Positions 40,299-49,193 of a stretch of DNA of 64,000 nt are shown in pieces (within the stretch, counting starts at the first letter, position 1; every line of letters begins with the position of its first letter). This DNA comes from Bacteroidales bacterium (GTDB lineage: Bacteria > Bacteroidota > Bacteroidia > Bacteroidales > Muribaculaceae). The DNA lies in the NCBI GenBank assembly GCA_019416285.1, contig DXXM01000001.1, positions 1 to 64,000 of the forward strand. The letters run 5' to 3'. The position numbers and the translations under genes are program-made. The notes below the pieces were generated by a model. That model was given only the letters and a program-made list of their open reading frames with translations, was not told the DNA's origin and did no database searches.

Positions 40299-41582
40299 TT
40301 AGGCGAGGGCCTGTTCGAGATCAGCTATGATGTCGGCCACATCCTCGATACCCACGGAGAGGCGGATGAGGTCAGGGGCTACGCCTGCCTCGCGCAACTG
40401 CTCGTCGGAGAGCTGACGGTGGGTGTGGCTTGCGGGATGGAGCACACAGGTGCGAGCGTCGGCCACATGGGTCACAATGGCGATGAATTTCAGGCGGTCC
40501 ATGAACTTGATTGCGTCCTCGCGTGAACCTTCGAGACCGAGGGCTATCACGCCGCAAGAGCCGTTGGGAAGATATTTCTGAGCGAGTTCATGATATCTGT
40601 CGCCGGGGAGTCCGCAGTATTTCACCCATTTTACTTTCGGATGGTTTGCGAGCCATTTTGCAACCGTCATGGCGTTCTCGCAGTGGCGGGGCATGCGGAG
40701 GTGGAGGGTTTCGAGTCCGAGATTGAGCAGGAAGGCGTTTTGCGGCGACATTATCGAGCCGAGGTCACGCATGAGCTGGGCCACAGCCTTTGTGATGTAG
40801 GCGCCTTTGCCGAATGACTTGGTGTAGGTCAGTCCGTGATACGACTTGTCGGGGGTGGTGAGGCCGGGGAATTTGTCGGCATGCGCGTCCCAGTCGAAGT
40901 TGCCGCTGTCAACGATGGCTCCGCCGACGGCCACCGCATGGCCGTCCATGTACTTGGTGGTGGAGTGGGTAACTATGTCGGCGCCCCATTCAAACGGACG
41001 GCAGTTGATGGGAGTGGGGAAGGTATTGTCGACGATGAGGGGCACGCCGTTGGCATGGGCCACTTTCGCAAACTTCTCAATGTCGAGCACCTCGCCGCCG
41101 GGGTTGGAGATGGTCTCGCCGAAAAGCACCTTGGTGTTGGGGCGGAAAGCCGCCTGAATCTCTTCCTCGGTGGAATTGGGGTCGATGAACGTACATTCGA
41201 TTCCGAGCTTTTTGAGGGTCACGCCGAAGAGGTTGTAGGTGCCGCCGTAGATGTTGGAGGAAGATACGATGTGGTCGCCTGCCTCGCAGATGTTGAACAC
41301 GGCATAGAAATTGGCTGCCTGTCCTGATGAGGTAAGCATGGCTCCGACGCCACCTTCGAGAGCGGCTATCTTTGCGGCCACGGCGTCGACCGTGGGGTTC
41401 TGGAGACGGGAGTAGAAATAGCCCGAGTCCTCGAGGTCGAAGAGGCGCGCCATCTGCTCGCTGGTGTCGTATTTGAAGGTTGTACTCTGGATGATGGGGA
41501 GCACTCGGGGCTCACCCTTGGTCGGTGTCCAGCCGGCCTGCACGCAGAGCGTGGCCGGGGAATATTTCTTGTCGTTGTTCAT
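40299..41582 (-). CDS. metY: O-acetylhomoserine sulfhydrylase / cysteine synthase
   Basis: The 427-residue PLP enzyme of the Cys/Met metabolism family converts O-acetylhomoserine and sulfide to homocysteine in methionine synthesis. The PLP lysine is K210 in THSTTKYMDGHA; GETISNPGGEVLDIE and VDNTFPTPINCRPFEWGAD (core VDNTFPTPINCRPF) flank it. The C-terminal DLIRLSVGIEDV is typical. The 5' region has a tight palindrome (41652-41669) and no recognised riboswitch. Confidence 0.93.
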   Translation of the reverse strand: MNNDKKYSPATLCVQAGWTPTKGEPRVLPIIQSTTFKYDTSEQMARLFDLEDSGYFYSRLQNPTVDAVAAKIAALEGGVGAMLTSSGQAANFYAVFNICEAGDHIVSSSNIYGGTYNLFGVTLKKLGIECTFIDPNSTEEEIQAAFRPNTKVLFGETISNPGGEVLDIEKFAKVAHANGVPLIVDNTFPTPINCRPFEWGADIVTHSTTKYMDGHAVAVGGAIVDSGNFDWDAHADKFPGLTTPDKSYHGLTYTKSFGKGAYITKAVAQLMRDLGSIMSPQNAFLLNLGLETLHLRMPRHCENAMTVAKWLANHPKVKWVKYCGLPGDRYHELAQKYLPNGSCGVIALGLEGSREDAIKFMDRLKFIAIVTHVADARTCVLHPASHTHRQLSDEQLREAGVAPDLIRLSVGIEDVADIIADLEQALA

Positions 41583-41651
41583 CGTCAGTGAAGTCAGTTA
41601 TGTGTAAATCGGATAAGAAGCCGCGGAGGAGAGATGGCGTGCGGCCGCGCT

Positions 41652-41669
41652 TACGGCACTGGTGCCGTA
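41652..41669 (-). promoter_or_regulatory. Palindrome upstream of metY
   Basis: TACGGCAC (41652-41659) and GTGCCGTA (41662-41669) form a perfect inverted repeat with a two-base centre, 70-90 bases upstream of the metY ATG. It might be an operator or part of a terminator of the rplT transcript. It does not show the core of a SAM riboswitch. Confidence 0.45.
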
Positions 41670-41682
41670 GCGGAGATATAAT

Positions 41683-41725
41683 CAAAGGCTTCCCTTTTGA
41701 AAAGATTTCAGAGGGGAAGCCTTTG
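41683..41725 (-). terminator. Hairpin downstream of rplT
   Basis: Perfect 12-base arms CAAAGGCTTCCC (41683-41694) and GGGAAGCCTTTG (41714-41725) lie 28 bases after the rplT stop on the minus strand. The following tract is only moderately T-rich. Confidence 0.6.
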
Positions 41726-41752
41726 GTTCGGTATGGCTAATGTAATTTTGCC

Positions 41753-42103
41753 TTAGGCGTTCTTTACCTTGTCAACGATAGCCTTGAAAGCGGCGGGATT
41801 GTTGAGCGCGAGGTCGGCGAGGACTTTGCGGTTGATCTCGATGCCTGCTTTGTGGATAAGGCCCATGAGCTTGGAGTAAGAAAGATCTTCAAGGCGTGCT
41901 GCTGCGTTGATACGCTGGATCCAGAGGGCACGGAAGTTGCGCTTCTTGTCCTTGCGGTCACGGTAAGCGTAGGTGAGACCCTTTTCCCAGGTGTTCTTGG
42001 CTACGGTCCACACGTTGCGGCGGCAACCGAAGTAACCACGGGTGAGTTTAAGGATTTTCTTGCGGCGAGCTCTTGAAGCTACATGATTTACTGATCTTGG
42101 CAT
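41753..42103 (-). CDS. rplT: 50S ribosomal protein L20
   Basis: The 116-residue basic protein begins MPRSVNHVASRARRKKIL and contains the L20 signature GYFGCRRNVWTVAKNTW (about 24-40) and RALWIQRINAAAR (about 59-71). It binds 23S rRNA early in assembly and in many bacteria represses its own operon at the mRNA. It is separated from rpmI by 131 bases. Confidence 0.98.
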   Translation of the reverse strand: MPRSVNHVASRARRKKILKLTRGYFGCRRNVWTVAKNTWEKGLTYAYRDRKDKKRNFRALWIQRINAAARLEDLSYSKLMGLIHKAGIEINRKVLADLALNNPAAFKAIVDKVKNA

Positions 42104-42234
42104 TTTGAAAAATGGATTGTGGACGTCAGCGGCACGTCAATGCACTTAGATTCATTTTTTAGGTGGCTGTCCGTCCGGTTAAAGAATTGAATTAGAAATC
42201 ACGATTTTAATTACAAGTGAAAACCGGGCCTTTC

Positions 42235-42432
42235 TTACTTGAGGGCGAGGAGCTCCTTGACGTTTGAAGCGTCGCAGCGGGCAACGAGTGAGAAGTGAGT
42301 CAGGTTGCGTTTCTGCTTTTTGGTCTTCTTGGTCAAGATGTGGCTCTTGAAAGCGTGTTTTCTCTTGATCTTTCCTGATCCGGTAAGGGCGAACCTCTTT
42401 TTGGCACCGGAGTTAGTCTTAATCTTTGGCAT
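42235..42432 (-). CDS. rpmI: 50S ribosomal protein L35
   Basis: The 65-residue protein begins MPKIKTNSGAKKRFALTGSGKIKRK, given here by its core KTNSGAKKRFALTGSGKI, and has KSHILTKKTKKQKRNL. Both match L35. The order thrS-infC-rpmI-rplT is the conserved one. The 74-base gap to infC shows nothing special. Confidence 0.97.
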   Translation of the reverse strand: MPKIKTNSGAKKRFALTGSGKIKRKHAFKSHILTKKTKKQKRNLTHFSLVARCDASNVKELLALK

Positions 42433-42506
42433 TTGTTGTGATTGTTAAATAATGATTTTAATTCTATGTAGTGTGACACCGCAGAGATGCCACGCTTTTT
42501 CACTGT

Positions 42507-43097
42507 TTATTTTTTCTTCGGGCTGAGCATGATGATCATGCGCTTGCCTTCGAGGATGGGCATCTGGTCGACTTTGCCATACTCTTCGAGGTCGTTGGCA
42601 AAACGGAGCAGAAGCACTTCGCCCTGTTCCTTGAAGAGAATCGAGCGGCCCTTGAAGAACACGTAGGCTTTCACCTTGGCGCCTTCCTGGAGGAAGCCGA
42701 TGGCGTGTTTGAGCTTGAAGTTATAGTCGTGGTCATCGGTCTGAGGTCCGAAACGGATCTCCTTCACGACGACTTTGGTAGCCTTGGCCTTCTGTTCCTT
42801 CTGGCGCTTCTTCTGCTGGTAGAGGAACTTCTGGTAGTCGAGCACGCGGCACACCGGGGGCTCGGCGGTGGGTGAAATCTCGATGAGGTCGAGGCCGAGG
42901 CCGTCGGCAATCTTCAGCGCTTCCTGGATGGAATAAATACCGTTTTCAACGTTGTCACCGACAAGACGCACCTCGCGGGCGCGGATGTGGTCGTTGATAG
43001 CGTATGGTTCCTCTTTGCGGTTGGCTGTCTGAGGACGGCGTGGACCGCCGGTGGTGGTTGGGCGCGGAGGGCGCGGGGCGAAAGGTTTTTTCTCCAT
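42507..43097 (-). CDS. infC: Translation initiation factor IF-3
   Basis: IF-3 prevents early joining of ribosomal subunits and checks the start codon. The 196-residue protein has a proline/arginine-rich N-terminal tail of about 30 residues, then the N-domain (YAINDHIRAREVRLVGDN core REVRLVGDN) and the C-domain with RFGPQTDDHDYNFKLKHAIGFL (core GPQTDDHDYNFKLKHAI) and KAYVFFKGRS. The ATG 43097 start keeps the tail seen in Bacteroidota homologues. It starts 8 bases after the thrS stop. Confidence 0.97.
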   Translation of the reverse strand: MEKKPFAPRPPRPTTTGGPRRPQTANRKEEPYAINDHIRAREVRLVGDNVENGIYSIQEALKIADGLGLDLIEISPTAEPPVCRVLDYQKFLYQQKKRQKEQKAKATKVVVKEIRFGPQTDDHDYNFKLKHAIGFLQEGAKVKAYVFFKGRSILFKEQGEVLLLRFANDLEEYGKVDQMPILEGKRMIIMLSPKKK

Positions 43098-43105
43098 TCA
43101 GGGGG

Positions 43106-45049
43106 TTATTGATTAATCATTTCGTTGACTTCATGAGCCAAATCGTCTGCAAAGGTAGCAATTTTCATCGAACCTTTATCACCTTCACCCTGTTTTCTTA
43201 CAGAAATTTCACCATTTTCAGCTTCTTTTTCACCGACAATGAGCATATAGGGTATTCTCTTGAGCTCGTTGTCGCGGATTTTTTTGCCGATTTTTTCATT
43301 TCTGTCGTCAACCTGGGTACGGATGTCGAGGGCGTTGAGCTGCTTGGCCACCTCGTAGGCGTAGTCGTTGAACTTCTCGGAGATGGGGAGCACGACGGCC
43401 TGCTCGGGAGCGAGCCAGAGGGGGAAGCGGCCGGCGGTATGTTCGAGGAGCACAGCTACGAAACGCTCCATCGAACCGAAGGGGGCGCGGTGAATCATCA
43501 CCGGACGGTGTTTCTGGTTGTCAGAGCCGGTATATTCGAGCTGGAAGCGCTCGGGGAGGTTGTAGTCGACCTGGATTGTGCCGAGCTGCCACTTGCGGCC
43601 CAGGGCGTCCTTCACCATGAAGTCGAGTTTGGGGCCGTAGAAGGCGGCTTCGCCATATTCCTTGCGGGCTTTGAGGCCCTTTTCCTCGCAGGCGTCGATG
43701 ATGGCCTGTTCAGCAAGGTGCCAGTTCTCGTCGGAACCGATGTATTTTTCCTTATTGTTGGGGTCGCGGAGTGAAATCTGAGCCTCGAAGTTGTCGAATT
43801 TGAGTGCCTTGAAGATGTAGAAGATAATGTCCATCACCTTGAGGAACTCACCCTTGATCTGGTCGGGGGCACAGTAGATGTGGGCGTCGTCCTGCGTGAA
43901 GCCTCTCACTCGGGTCAGTCCGTGGAGTTCGCCGCTCTGCTCGTAGCGGTAGACGGTGCCGAACTCGGCAAGGCGGAGGGGCAGGTCTCGGTAGCTGCGG
44001 GGGAGTGCGCGGAAGATTTCGCAGTGGTGGGGGCAGTTCATCGGCTTGAGCAGGGATTCCTCGCCTTCTTCCGGAGTGTGGATGGGCTGGAAGGAGTCCT
44101 TGCCGTATTTAGCATAGTGGCCCGAGGTCACATAGAGGTTCTTGTTGCCGATATGGGGTGTGATTACCTGCTGGTAGCCATACTGCTTCTGAATCTTGCG
44201 GAGGAACTGCTCGAGGCGGTCGCGCAGAGCGGTGCCTTTCGGGAGCCAGAGGGGAAGGCCTGCGCCTACGTTCTGCGAGAAGGCGAAGAGTTCCATCTCC
44301 TTGCCGAGCTTGCGGTGGTCGCGCTTCTTGGCTTCCTCGAGGAGCACGAGATACTCGTCGAGCATCTTTTTCTTGGGGAAGGTGATACCGTAGACTCTGA
44401 CGAGCTGGTTGCGCTTCTCGTCGCCGCGCCAGTATGCGCCGGCGAGTGAGGTCACTTTCACAGCCTTGATGGGCGCGGTGTTGGCGATGTGCGGTCCGCG
44501 GCAGAGGTCAGTGAATGAGCCCTGGGTGTAGGTGGTGATGTTGCCGTCCTCGAGTTCGCTGATGAGCTCGCATTTGTATTCCTCGCCGCGGTCGCCGAAG
44601 AGCTTGAGGGCGTCGGCCTTCGAAATGTCGGCGCGCACGATGTCCTGCTTCTGCTGGGCGAGTTCGAGCATCTTTTTCTCGATGCGGGGGAAGTCGGCTG
44701 ATGTTATGGTGTGTTCGCCCGGGTCGATGTCATAGTAGAATCCGTTTTCGATAGCCGGACCGATACCGAACTTCACGCCGGGGAAGAGCTCCTGGAGAGC
44801 TTCGGCGAGAAGGTGGGCCGACGAGTGCCAGAAGGCGTGTTTGCCCTCGGGGTCATCCCATTTGAAAAGACGGATAGTGGCATCCTCGGCGATGGGGCGG
44901 GTGATGTCCCATTCCTTGTCGTTGACTGATGCTGCGAGGATGTCGCGGGCGAGCTGCGACGACAGAGATTCGGCAATCTGGAGAGGGGTCACGCCGCTCT
45001 CGAACTGCTTCACGCTCTGGTCGGGGAAGGTGATATTGATTGTTGCCAT
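43106..45049 (-). CDS. thrS: Threonyl-tRNA synthetase
   Basis: The 647-residue protein has a TGS domain (1-65), the editing domain with HSSAHLLAEAL (H75 and H79 in the HxxxH motif), the class II core with LPKGTALRD (motif 1 region), VYRYEQSGELHGLTRVRGF (motif 2, core YRYEQSGELHGLTR) and MIHRAPFGSMERFVAVL (motif 3), and an anticodon-binding C-terminal domain (about 540-647). It charges tRNA-Thr and hydrolyses Ser-tRNA-Thr. It is the first gene of the operon. A -7 element TATCTTTG is at 45107-45114 on the minus strand. Confidence 0.97.
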   Translation of the reverse strand: MATINITFPDQSVKQFESGVTPLQIAESLSSQLARDILAASVNDKEWDITRPIAEDATIRLFKWDDPEGKHAFWHSSAHLLAEALQELFPGVKFGIGPAIENGFYYDIDPGEHTITSADFPRIEKKMLELAQQKQDIVRADISKADALKLFGDRGEEYKCELISELEDGNITTYTQGSFTDLCRGPHIANTAPIKAVKVTSLAGAYWRGDEKRNQLVRVYGITFPKKKMLDEYLVLLEEAKKRDHRKLGKEMELFAFSQNVGAGLPLWLPKGTALRDRLEQFLRKIQKQYGYQQVITPHIGNKNLYVTSGHYAKYGKDSFQPIHTPEEGEESLLKPMNCPHHCEIFRALPRSYRDLPLRLAEFGTVYRYEQSGELHGLTRVRGFTQDDAHIYCAPDQIKGEFLKVMDIIFYIFKALKFDNFEAQISLRDPNNKEKYIGSDENWHLAEQAIIDACEEKGLKARKEYGEAAFYGPKLDFMVKDALGRKWQLGTIQVDYNLPERFQLEYTGSDNQKHRPVMIHRAPFGSMERFVAVLLEHTAGRFPLWLAPEQAVVLPISEKFNDYAYEVAKQLNALDIRTQVDDRNEKIGKKIRDNELKRIPYMLIVGEKEAENGEISVRKQGEGDKGSMKIATFADDLAHEVNEMINQ

Positions 45050-45106
45050 TAGATATAATGTATGTTTCGGGAGCCATACGAGCGACTCCTGTTATTTTTC
45101 AGCTTG

Positions 45107-45114
45107 CAAAGATA
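45107..45114 (-). promoter_or_regulatory. -7 element before thrS
   Basis: On the minus strand TATCTTTG (45114-45107) matches TAnnTTTG, 57 bases before the thrS ATG. No clear -33 is seen. Confidence 0.5.
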
Positions 45115-45250
45115 GAAAATAATTCTTGAAACAGCTTAATATAATATGGTGAATTTTTGACGGATAAATGCTGATGGAGGCGGATTTTGCAGAAATTTCA
45201 CGCGCTTTTGCCTTCCGCGAGGGTGTCAGACGGTGGAAATGCCTCTTTTA

Positions 45251-46108
45251 TCAGCAGATTAGCGAGTATGAAGTGGCTTTGTCGCCGCAGTGAGACTCTC
45301 CTGCCTCAAGTAGCCGGAGGGCATGCTTTATGCCCTCAACCGCCATCTGCTGCGCGTATGCGTCGGCGGTGGCTGTGAGCCAGCCCTCTTTCAGCAGAGG
45401 GGTCATGACTGCATCGTTGTCGAATCCTGCGATTTTTAATTCACCGGGCTTTTTGCCCGAGTCTTTAAGCACCCCGATAACGCCCAAAGCCATTGCATCG
45501 TTGCAGCAGAACACGGCCTTTATGTCGGGGTTGGCGGTATATAATTCCCGGAATACGGTTTCGGCTGTTGCGGTTTCCCAGTTGGCAGGGGCGGTCGCCA
45601 CGCAGTCGAGTTGCGCCTCGGCGATGGCTTTGCTGAAACCGGCTTTGCGCTGTCGGGCATTATCGGCGGCGGGAAGTCCCTCAATCATGATGACTTTGTC
45701 GCCTGCGGAGAGCTCTGAGGCTACTTTCTGACCCACGGCATAGGCGGCGGCGAAATTGTCGGGGCCTACGAAATCAACCGCCACGCCGGAATCGCGCAGC
45801 ATGTCACTGTCGAGCCTGATGTCGATATTTACAACCGTGATGCCTTTCTTCGCAGCGTCGGCTACGGGTCTGACAAGCGCTTTGGAATCGATGGGCACAA
45901 CCACAATGGCATCCATACCCTCGGCGGCAAGCCTGTCGACCAGCGCTATCTGCTTTTCTGTCTCTGTCTGGGAGTCGGTTCCGACCGATGTCAGTGCGCA
46001 GCAGCCGGTCTCGTTTACGAACTCTTCGGCACCCTGCTGCATTACCTTGAAGAAGTCGGCCTGGAGCGATTTCATCACGAGGCCGATTCTGATTGATTTG
46101 TTTTCCAT
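45251..46108 (-). CDS. Orphan sugar-binding-fold protein without a signal peptide
   Basis: The 285-residue protein has the type I periplasmic binding-protein fold of ribose/galactose binding proteins: IRIGLVMKSLQADFFKVMQQGAEE near the N-terminus (core GLVMKSLQADFFKVMQQG), DAIVVVPIDSKALVRPV, VDFVGPDNFAAAYAVGQ, IEGLPAADNARQRKAGF and FCCNDAMALGVIGVLKDSG. It starts MENKSIRIG with no signal peptide or membrane segment, and no helix-turn-helix precedes it. No ABC permease or ATPase is nearby. It should therefore be cytoplasmic, perhaps a sugar sensor lacking DNA binding. It is divergent from dnaG. Confidence 0.8.
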   Translation of the reverse strand: MENKSIRIGLVMKSLQADFFKVMQQGAEEFVNETGCCALTSVGTDSQTETEKQIALVDRLAAEGMDAIVVVPIDSKALVRPVADAAKKGITVVNIDIRLDSDMLRDSGVAVDFVGPDNFAAAYAVGQKVASELSAGDKVIMIEGLPAADNARQRKAGFSKAIAEAQLDCVATAPANWETATAETVFRELYTANPDIKAVFCCNDAMALGVIGVLKDSGKKPGELKIAGFDNDAVMTPLLKEGWLTATADAYAQQMAVEGIKHALRLLEAGESHCGDKATSYSLIC

Positions 46109-46163
46109 GATATAAACGTGATATAAACGTAGGTGTTGATGAAAATTCAGTAGTGTAGTGGGG

Positions 46164-46192
46164 CAAAGTTAATGAAAATTGGGCTAACTTTG
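46164..46192. promoter_or_regulatory. Back-to-back divergent promoters for the binding-protein gene and dnaG
   Basis: Two -7 elements face outward: TAACTTTG on the minus strand (46171-46164) and TAACTTTG on the plus strand (46185-46192), only 13 bases apart. Each therefore overlaps the other's -33 zone. The plus one lies 8 bases before the dnaG ATG, so the transcript would be leaderless or nearly so. Confidence 0.6.
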
Positions 46193-46200
46193 CAGTCACG

Positions 46201-48405
46201 ATGAAGAAAATTGATAACGCGACAGTACAACGTATTCTCGACGCCGCCGACATTGTGGAGGTGGTGAGCGACTTCGTGACTCTCAAGAAGCGCGGAGCCA
46301 ATTACGTGGGTCTCTGTCCTTTCCACAACGACCGCTCCCCCTCGTTCTATGTCTCCAAGGCCAAGGGTATGTGCAAGTGTTTCAGTTGCGGCGAGGGGGG
46401 CAGCCCGGTCAGCTTTATCATGAAGCTCGAGCAGATGTCGTTCACCGAGGCGCTGCGCTATCTCGCTAAGAAATACAATATCGAGGTCGAGGAGCGCGAG
46501 ATGACTGACGAGGAGCGTCGTGCGGAAAGCGCCCGCGAGAATATGCTCGCCCTCAATGACTTCGTCATGCGTTATTTCGAGAAGAACCTCCACGATACGC
46601 AGGAGGGGCGTGACATAGGCCTGTCATATTTCCGCTACCGCGGCATAAGCGACGCCATGATTGAGCGTTTCCATCTCGGCTATGCTCTCGAAGGGCGCGA
46701 CGAGCTGTTTAACGCCGCCGTAGCCCGCGGCTACAGCGAGGAATATCTCTTCTCGACCGGAGTCTGCACCCGCACGGACGACGGACGCGTCTACGACCGT
46801 TTCCGCGGCCGTGTGATTTACCCCATCCTCTCGCTCTCGGGCAAGGTGGTGGCCTTCGGCGGCCGCACTCTCAGCAAGGAGAAGAAGATTGCCAAGTATG
46901 TCAACTCGCCCGAGTCCGACATCTACATGAAGCGCCGTGAGCTCTACGGCCTCTATCAGGCTAAGCAGGCCATCTCCAAGGCCCAGCGCTGTATAATAGT
47001 TGAGGGCTACATGGACGTCATCTCCATGCACCAGGCGGGAGTGTGTAACGTCGTGGCTTCTTCCGGTACGGCCCTGACCGTGGAGCAGGTCAGACTCATC
47101 AAGCGCTTCACAAACAACGTCACGCTTATCTACGACAGCGACGCCGCCGGCATCAAGGCCTCTCTGCGCGGTATCGAGCTGCTCTTGCAGGACGGCATGA
47201 ACATAAAGGTGCTGCTCCTGCCTCCCGGCGACGACCCCGACTCTTTCGCCCAGAATCATTCGTCGACCGAGGTCGAGCAGTATATCAGCGAGCATGAGAC
47301 TGACTTCATAAGTTTCATGGCGCGGGTGCTGATGGAGGGAGCGGCAGATGACCCTACGCGCCGAGCGACGGTGATTACGCGTCTCGTGAAAACCATCGCG
47401 CTCATTCCTGATGAAATCACCCGCAGCGTCTATGTGCAGGAGTGTTCGCGTATCCTCTTCATGGACGAGGACATACTGAGGCGCGAGGTGGGCAAGTATT
47501 ACAATGAGTTCCGCCTCAAGTCTCGTGAGGAGCGGCAGCGAGAGGAAGCCTTCACTTCCTCGCCGGCCGACAGTCCAGCTGTCGACGCAACTAATGTCGC
47601 CGCGGGCGCCTCTCAATCGCAGTTGCAGGGAGCTCCGGCGTCGTCCGGATCCGATACGGGATATGTGAAATTTCTGCGCACCTATGAGCTCGCCATCCTC
47701 CGGCTGATTGTGAAATACGGCAATTATGCCTTTGCCGAGGGTATTGACGACGAGGGCAACACCGTGCCGATGACTGTGCTTGAATATATCGAGTCGGATC
47801 TGATGGCCGACGATATCCATTTTCTCAATACCGACCTCGGGCACCTCTTTGACGTGGCCCTGCGCCTGAGCCGTGAGACCTGGGACTCCGATCTGGAGCG
47901 GCGCCGGGCCGAGCTTGAGATGAAGCGTCAGCAGGATTTCGCCGCCGGTGTGGAGGCCATACGTCTGAAAGCCACCGATGTCGGCAGCATTTCGGCGATG
48001 GAAAAGAATCTGCGGGAGCATGTCGATACCGCTTATGCCAAGGGGGTAGAGGAATTTGCCGCGACATATCTCTCACGACTCATGTGTTCGTCGCCCGACG
48101 ATATTGTGCGCAATCTCGCCACTGACCTCGTGGTCGACCGCCACATACTTAGCAAGGTTCACACGAAATATGCCAAAGTCGACACAGAGCAGGATTTACT
48201 GGGGGAACTCGTGCCTCGCGCTCTTCATGAACTGAAAGACGCTATCCTGTGGACGCGCCTCACCGAAGCGCGCCGGAGAATGGCCGCCTGCGCCGCGGAC
48301 TACGACAGCGCCATCGCCCTCATGCGCGAAATCCAGGAGATAGAGAGCGCGCGCTCCGAACTTGCAAAACTGATAGGCGACCGCGTGATTGCTCCGCGCA
48401 AATGA
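46201..48405 (+). CDS. dnaG: DNA primase
   Basis: DnaG makes RNA primers at the replication fork. The 734-residue protein has a CHC2 zinc ribbon (C39, H42, C60, C63), the catalytic core with a TOPRIM domain (CIIVEGYMDVISMHQAG, then LIYDSDAAGIKA) and a long C-terminal region ending in a helicase-binding-type domain (about 590-734). The N-terminus MKKIDNATVQRILDAAD matches other Bacteroidales primases, so ATG 46201 is right despite the missing leader. The serine/alanine-rich stretch at about 450-485 is a linker. Confidence 0.96.
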   Translation: MKKIDNATVQRILDAADIVEVVSDFVTLKKRGANYVGLCPFHNDRSPSFYVSKAKGMCKCFSCGEGGSPVSFIMKLEQMSFTEALRYLAKKYNIEVEEREMTDEERRAESARENMLALNDFVMRYFEKNLHDTQEGRDIGLSYFRYRGISDAMIERFHLGYALEGRDELFNAAVARGYSEEYLFSTGVCTRTDDGRVYDRFRGRVIYPILSLSGKVVAFGGRTLSKEKKIAKYVNSPESDIYMKRRELYGLYQAKQAISKAQRCIIVEGYMDVISMHQAGVCNVVASSGTALTVEQVRLIKRFTNNVTLIYDSDAAGIKASLRGIELLLQDGMNIKVLLLPPGDDPDSFAQNHSSTEVEQYISEHETDFISFMARVLMEGAADDPTRRATVITRLVKTIALIPDEITRSVYVQECSRILFMDEDILRREVGKYYNEFRLKSREERQREEAFTSSPADSPAVDATNVAAGASQSQLQGAPASSGSDTGYVKFLRTYELAILRLIVKYGNYAFAEGIDDEGNTVPMTVLEYIESDLMADDIHFLNTDLGHLFDVALRLSRETWDSDLERRRAELEMKRQQDFAAGVEAIRLKATDVGSISAMEKNLREHVDTAYAKGVEEFAATYLSRLMCSSPDDIVRNLATDLVVDRHILSKVHTKYAKVDTEQDLLGELVPRALHELKDAILWTRLTEARRRMAACAADYDSAIALMREIQEIESARSELAKLIGDRVIAPRK

Positions 48406-49193
48406 CCCCATCCTCCCATTATATTAGATTTGTTTTATGGGGGCGTTTTATAGGGGCGTTTTTCAAAACACCTACATCCCTACTGCCCGGGTTTTGCTCC
48501 ATTTCCCATATTTTTTTTCGTAAAAAGAACAAGGAGGACGAACCTCACGGTCAGTCCCCCTCTTCTAATCTACAATCTTGTAAAAACACATATATTGAAA
48601 AAACGATTCCGTCAATATGGATTGGTGGAATCAGAGACATTTTTCAAATGTGGCTCCGGTGATTGTAAATAGTTTGGAAATAAATGTTAGGATGTTTAAG
48701 TCCTCGTTGATTTTTGTTTTTTATAGGTTTGCTTTATTGAGTTTCATTAATTATTGTTGCTTCGGGGGATGTCTGACAGGCAGCCGCTTCGGTTTTGGGT
48801 TGTTGCACTGTGCCGGCTGCCGGAGATGTAGGTTTGGTATTGCAAATGTAGACATTCGATTTTACAAAAACAAGAAAATCGGGCGATAATCGACGATTTT
48901 CAATCATGTGTAGCCACTTGGTAGACAGTATTGTAGCTTATTTGGGGACAAGTGTCGCCAAATGTTCGACACTTTCGCGAAAAGTGCCATGAAAAATGGT
49001 TGGGAACCGACGTTTTTGCCTATTTAACAACCGGTCCCCTCTATTATTAGTTTTTTTTCACTCACTCTGAATGGTAGTTAACGAAAATCTTGTTAACTTT
49101 GCATCTTGAAATTGTGTTTAGATTCGTCTAAACTCCCCTAAAACAACGAAATAGCAAACAAACGCACCTCTCCCCCGGGGTCAATATCACATT
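48406..49193. other. 788-base region without a convincing gene
   Basis: The region is AT-rich compared with its neighbours. It holds short inverted repeats (GAAAATCG 48874-48881 with CGATTTTC 48894-48901; AGTGTCG 48951-48957 with CGACACT 48967-48973) and a -7 element TAACTTTG at 49094-49101, about 93 bases before the next gene. A 90-residue frame at 48617-48889 has no family similarity that I can see and an unusual composition. A non-coding RNA or a decayed gene cannot be excluded. Confidence 0.5.

Noticed and set aside
41583..41752. SAM riboswitch before metY
   Set aside because: Only a short palindrome and the rplT terminator hairpin are visible; no SAM-I, SAM-II or SAM/SAH core could be recognised.
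46624..48021. 465-residue frame on the minus strand
   Set aside because: It is the antisense of dnaG; codon structure of dnaG explains the lack of stops.
48617..48889. 90-residue plus-strand frame after dnaG
   Set aside because: Cysteine/phenylalanine-rich composition, no family features, no promoter element in front.
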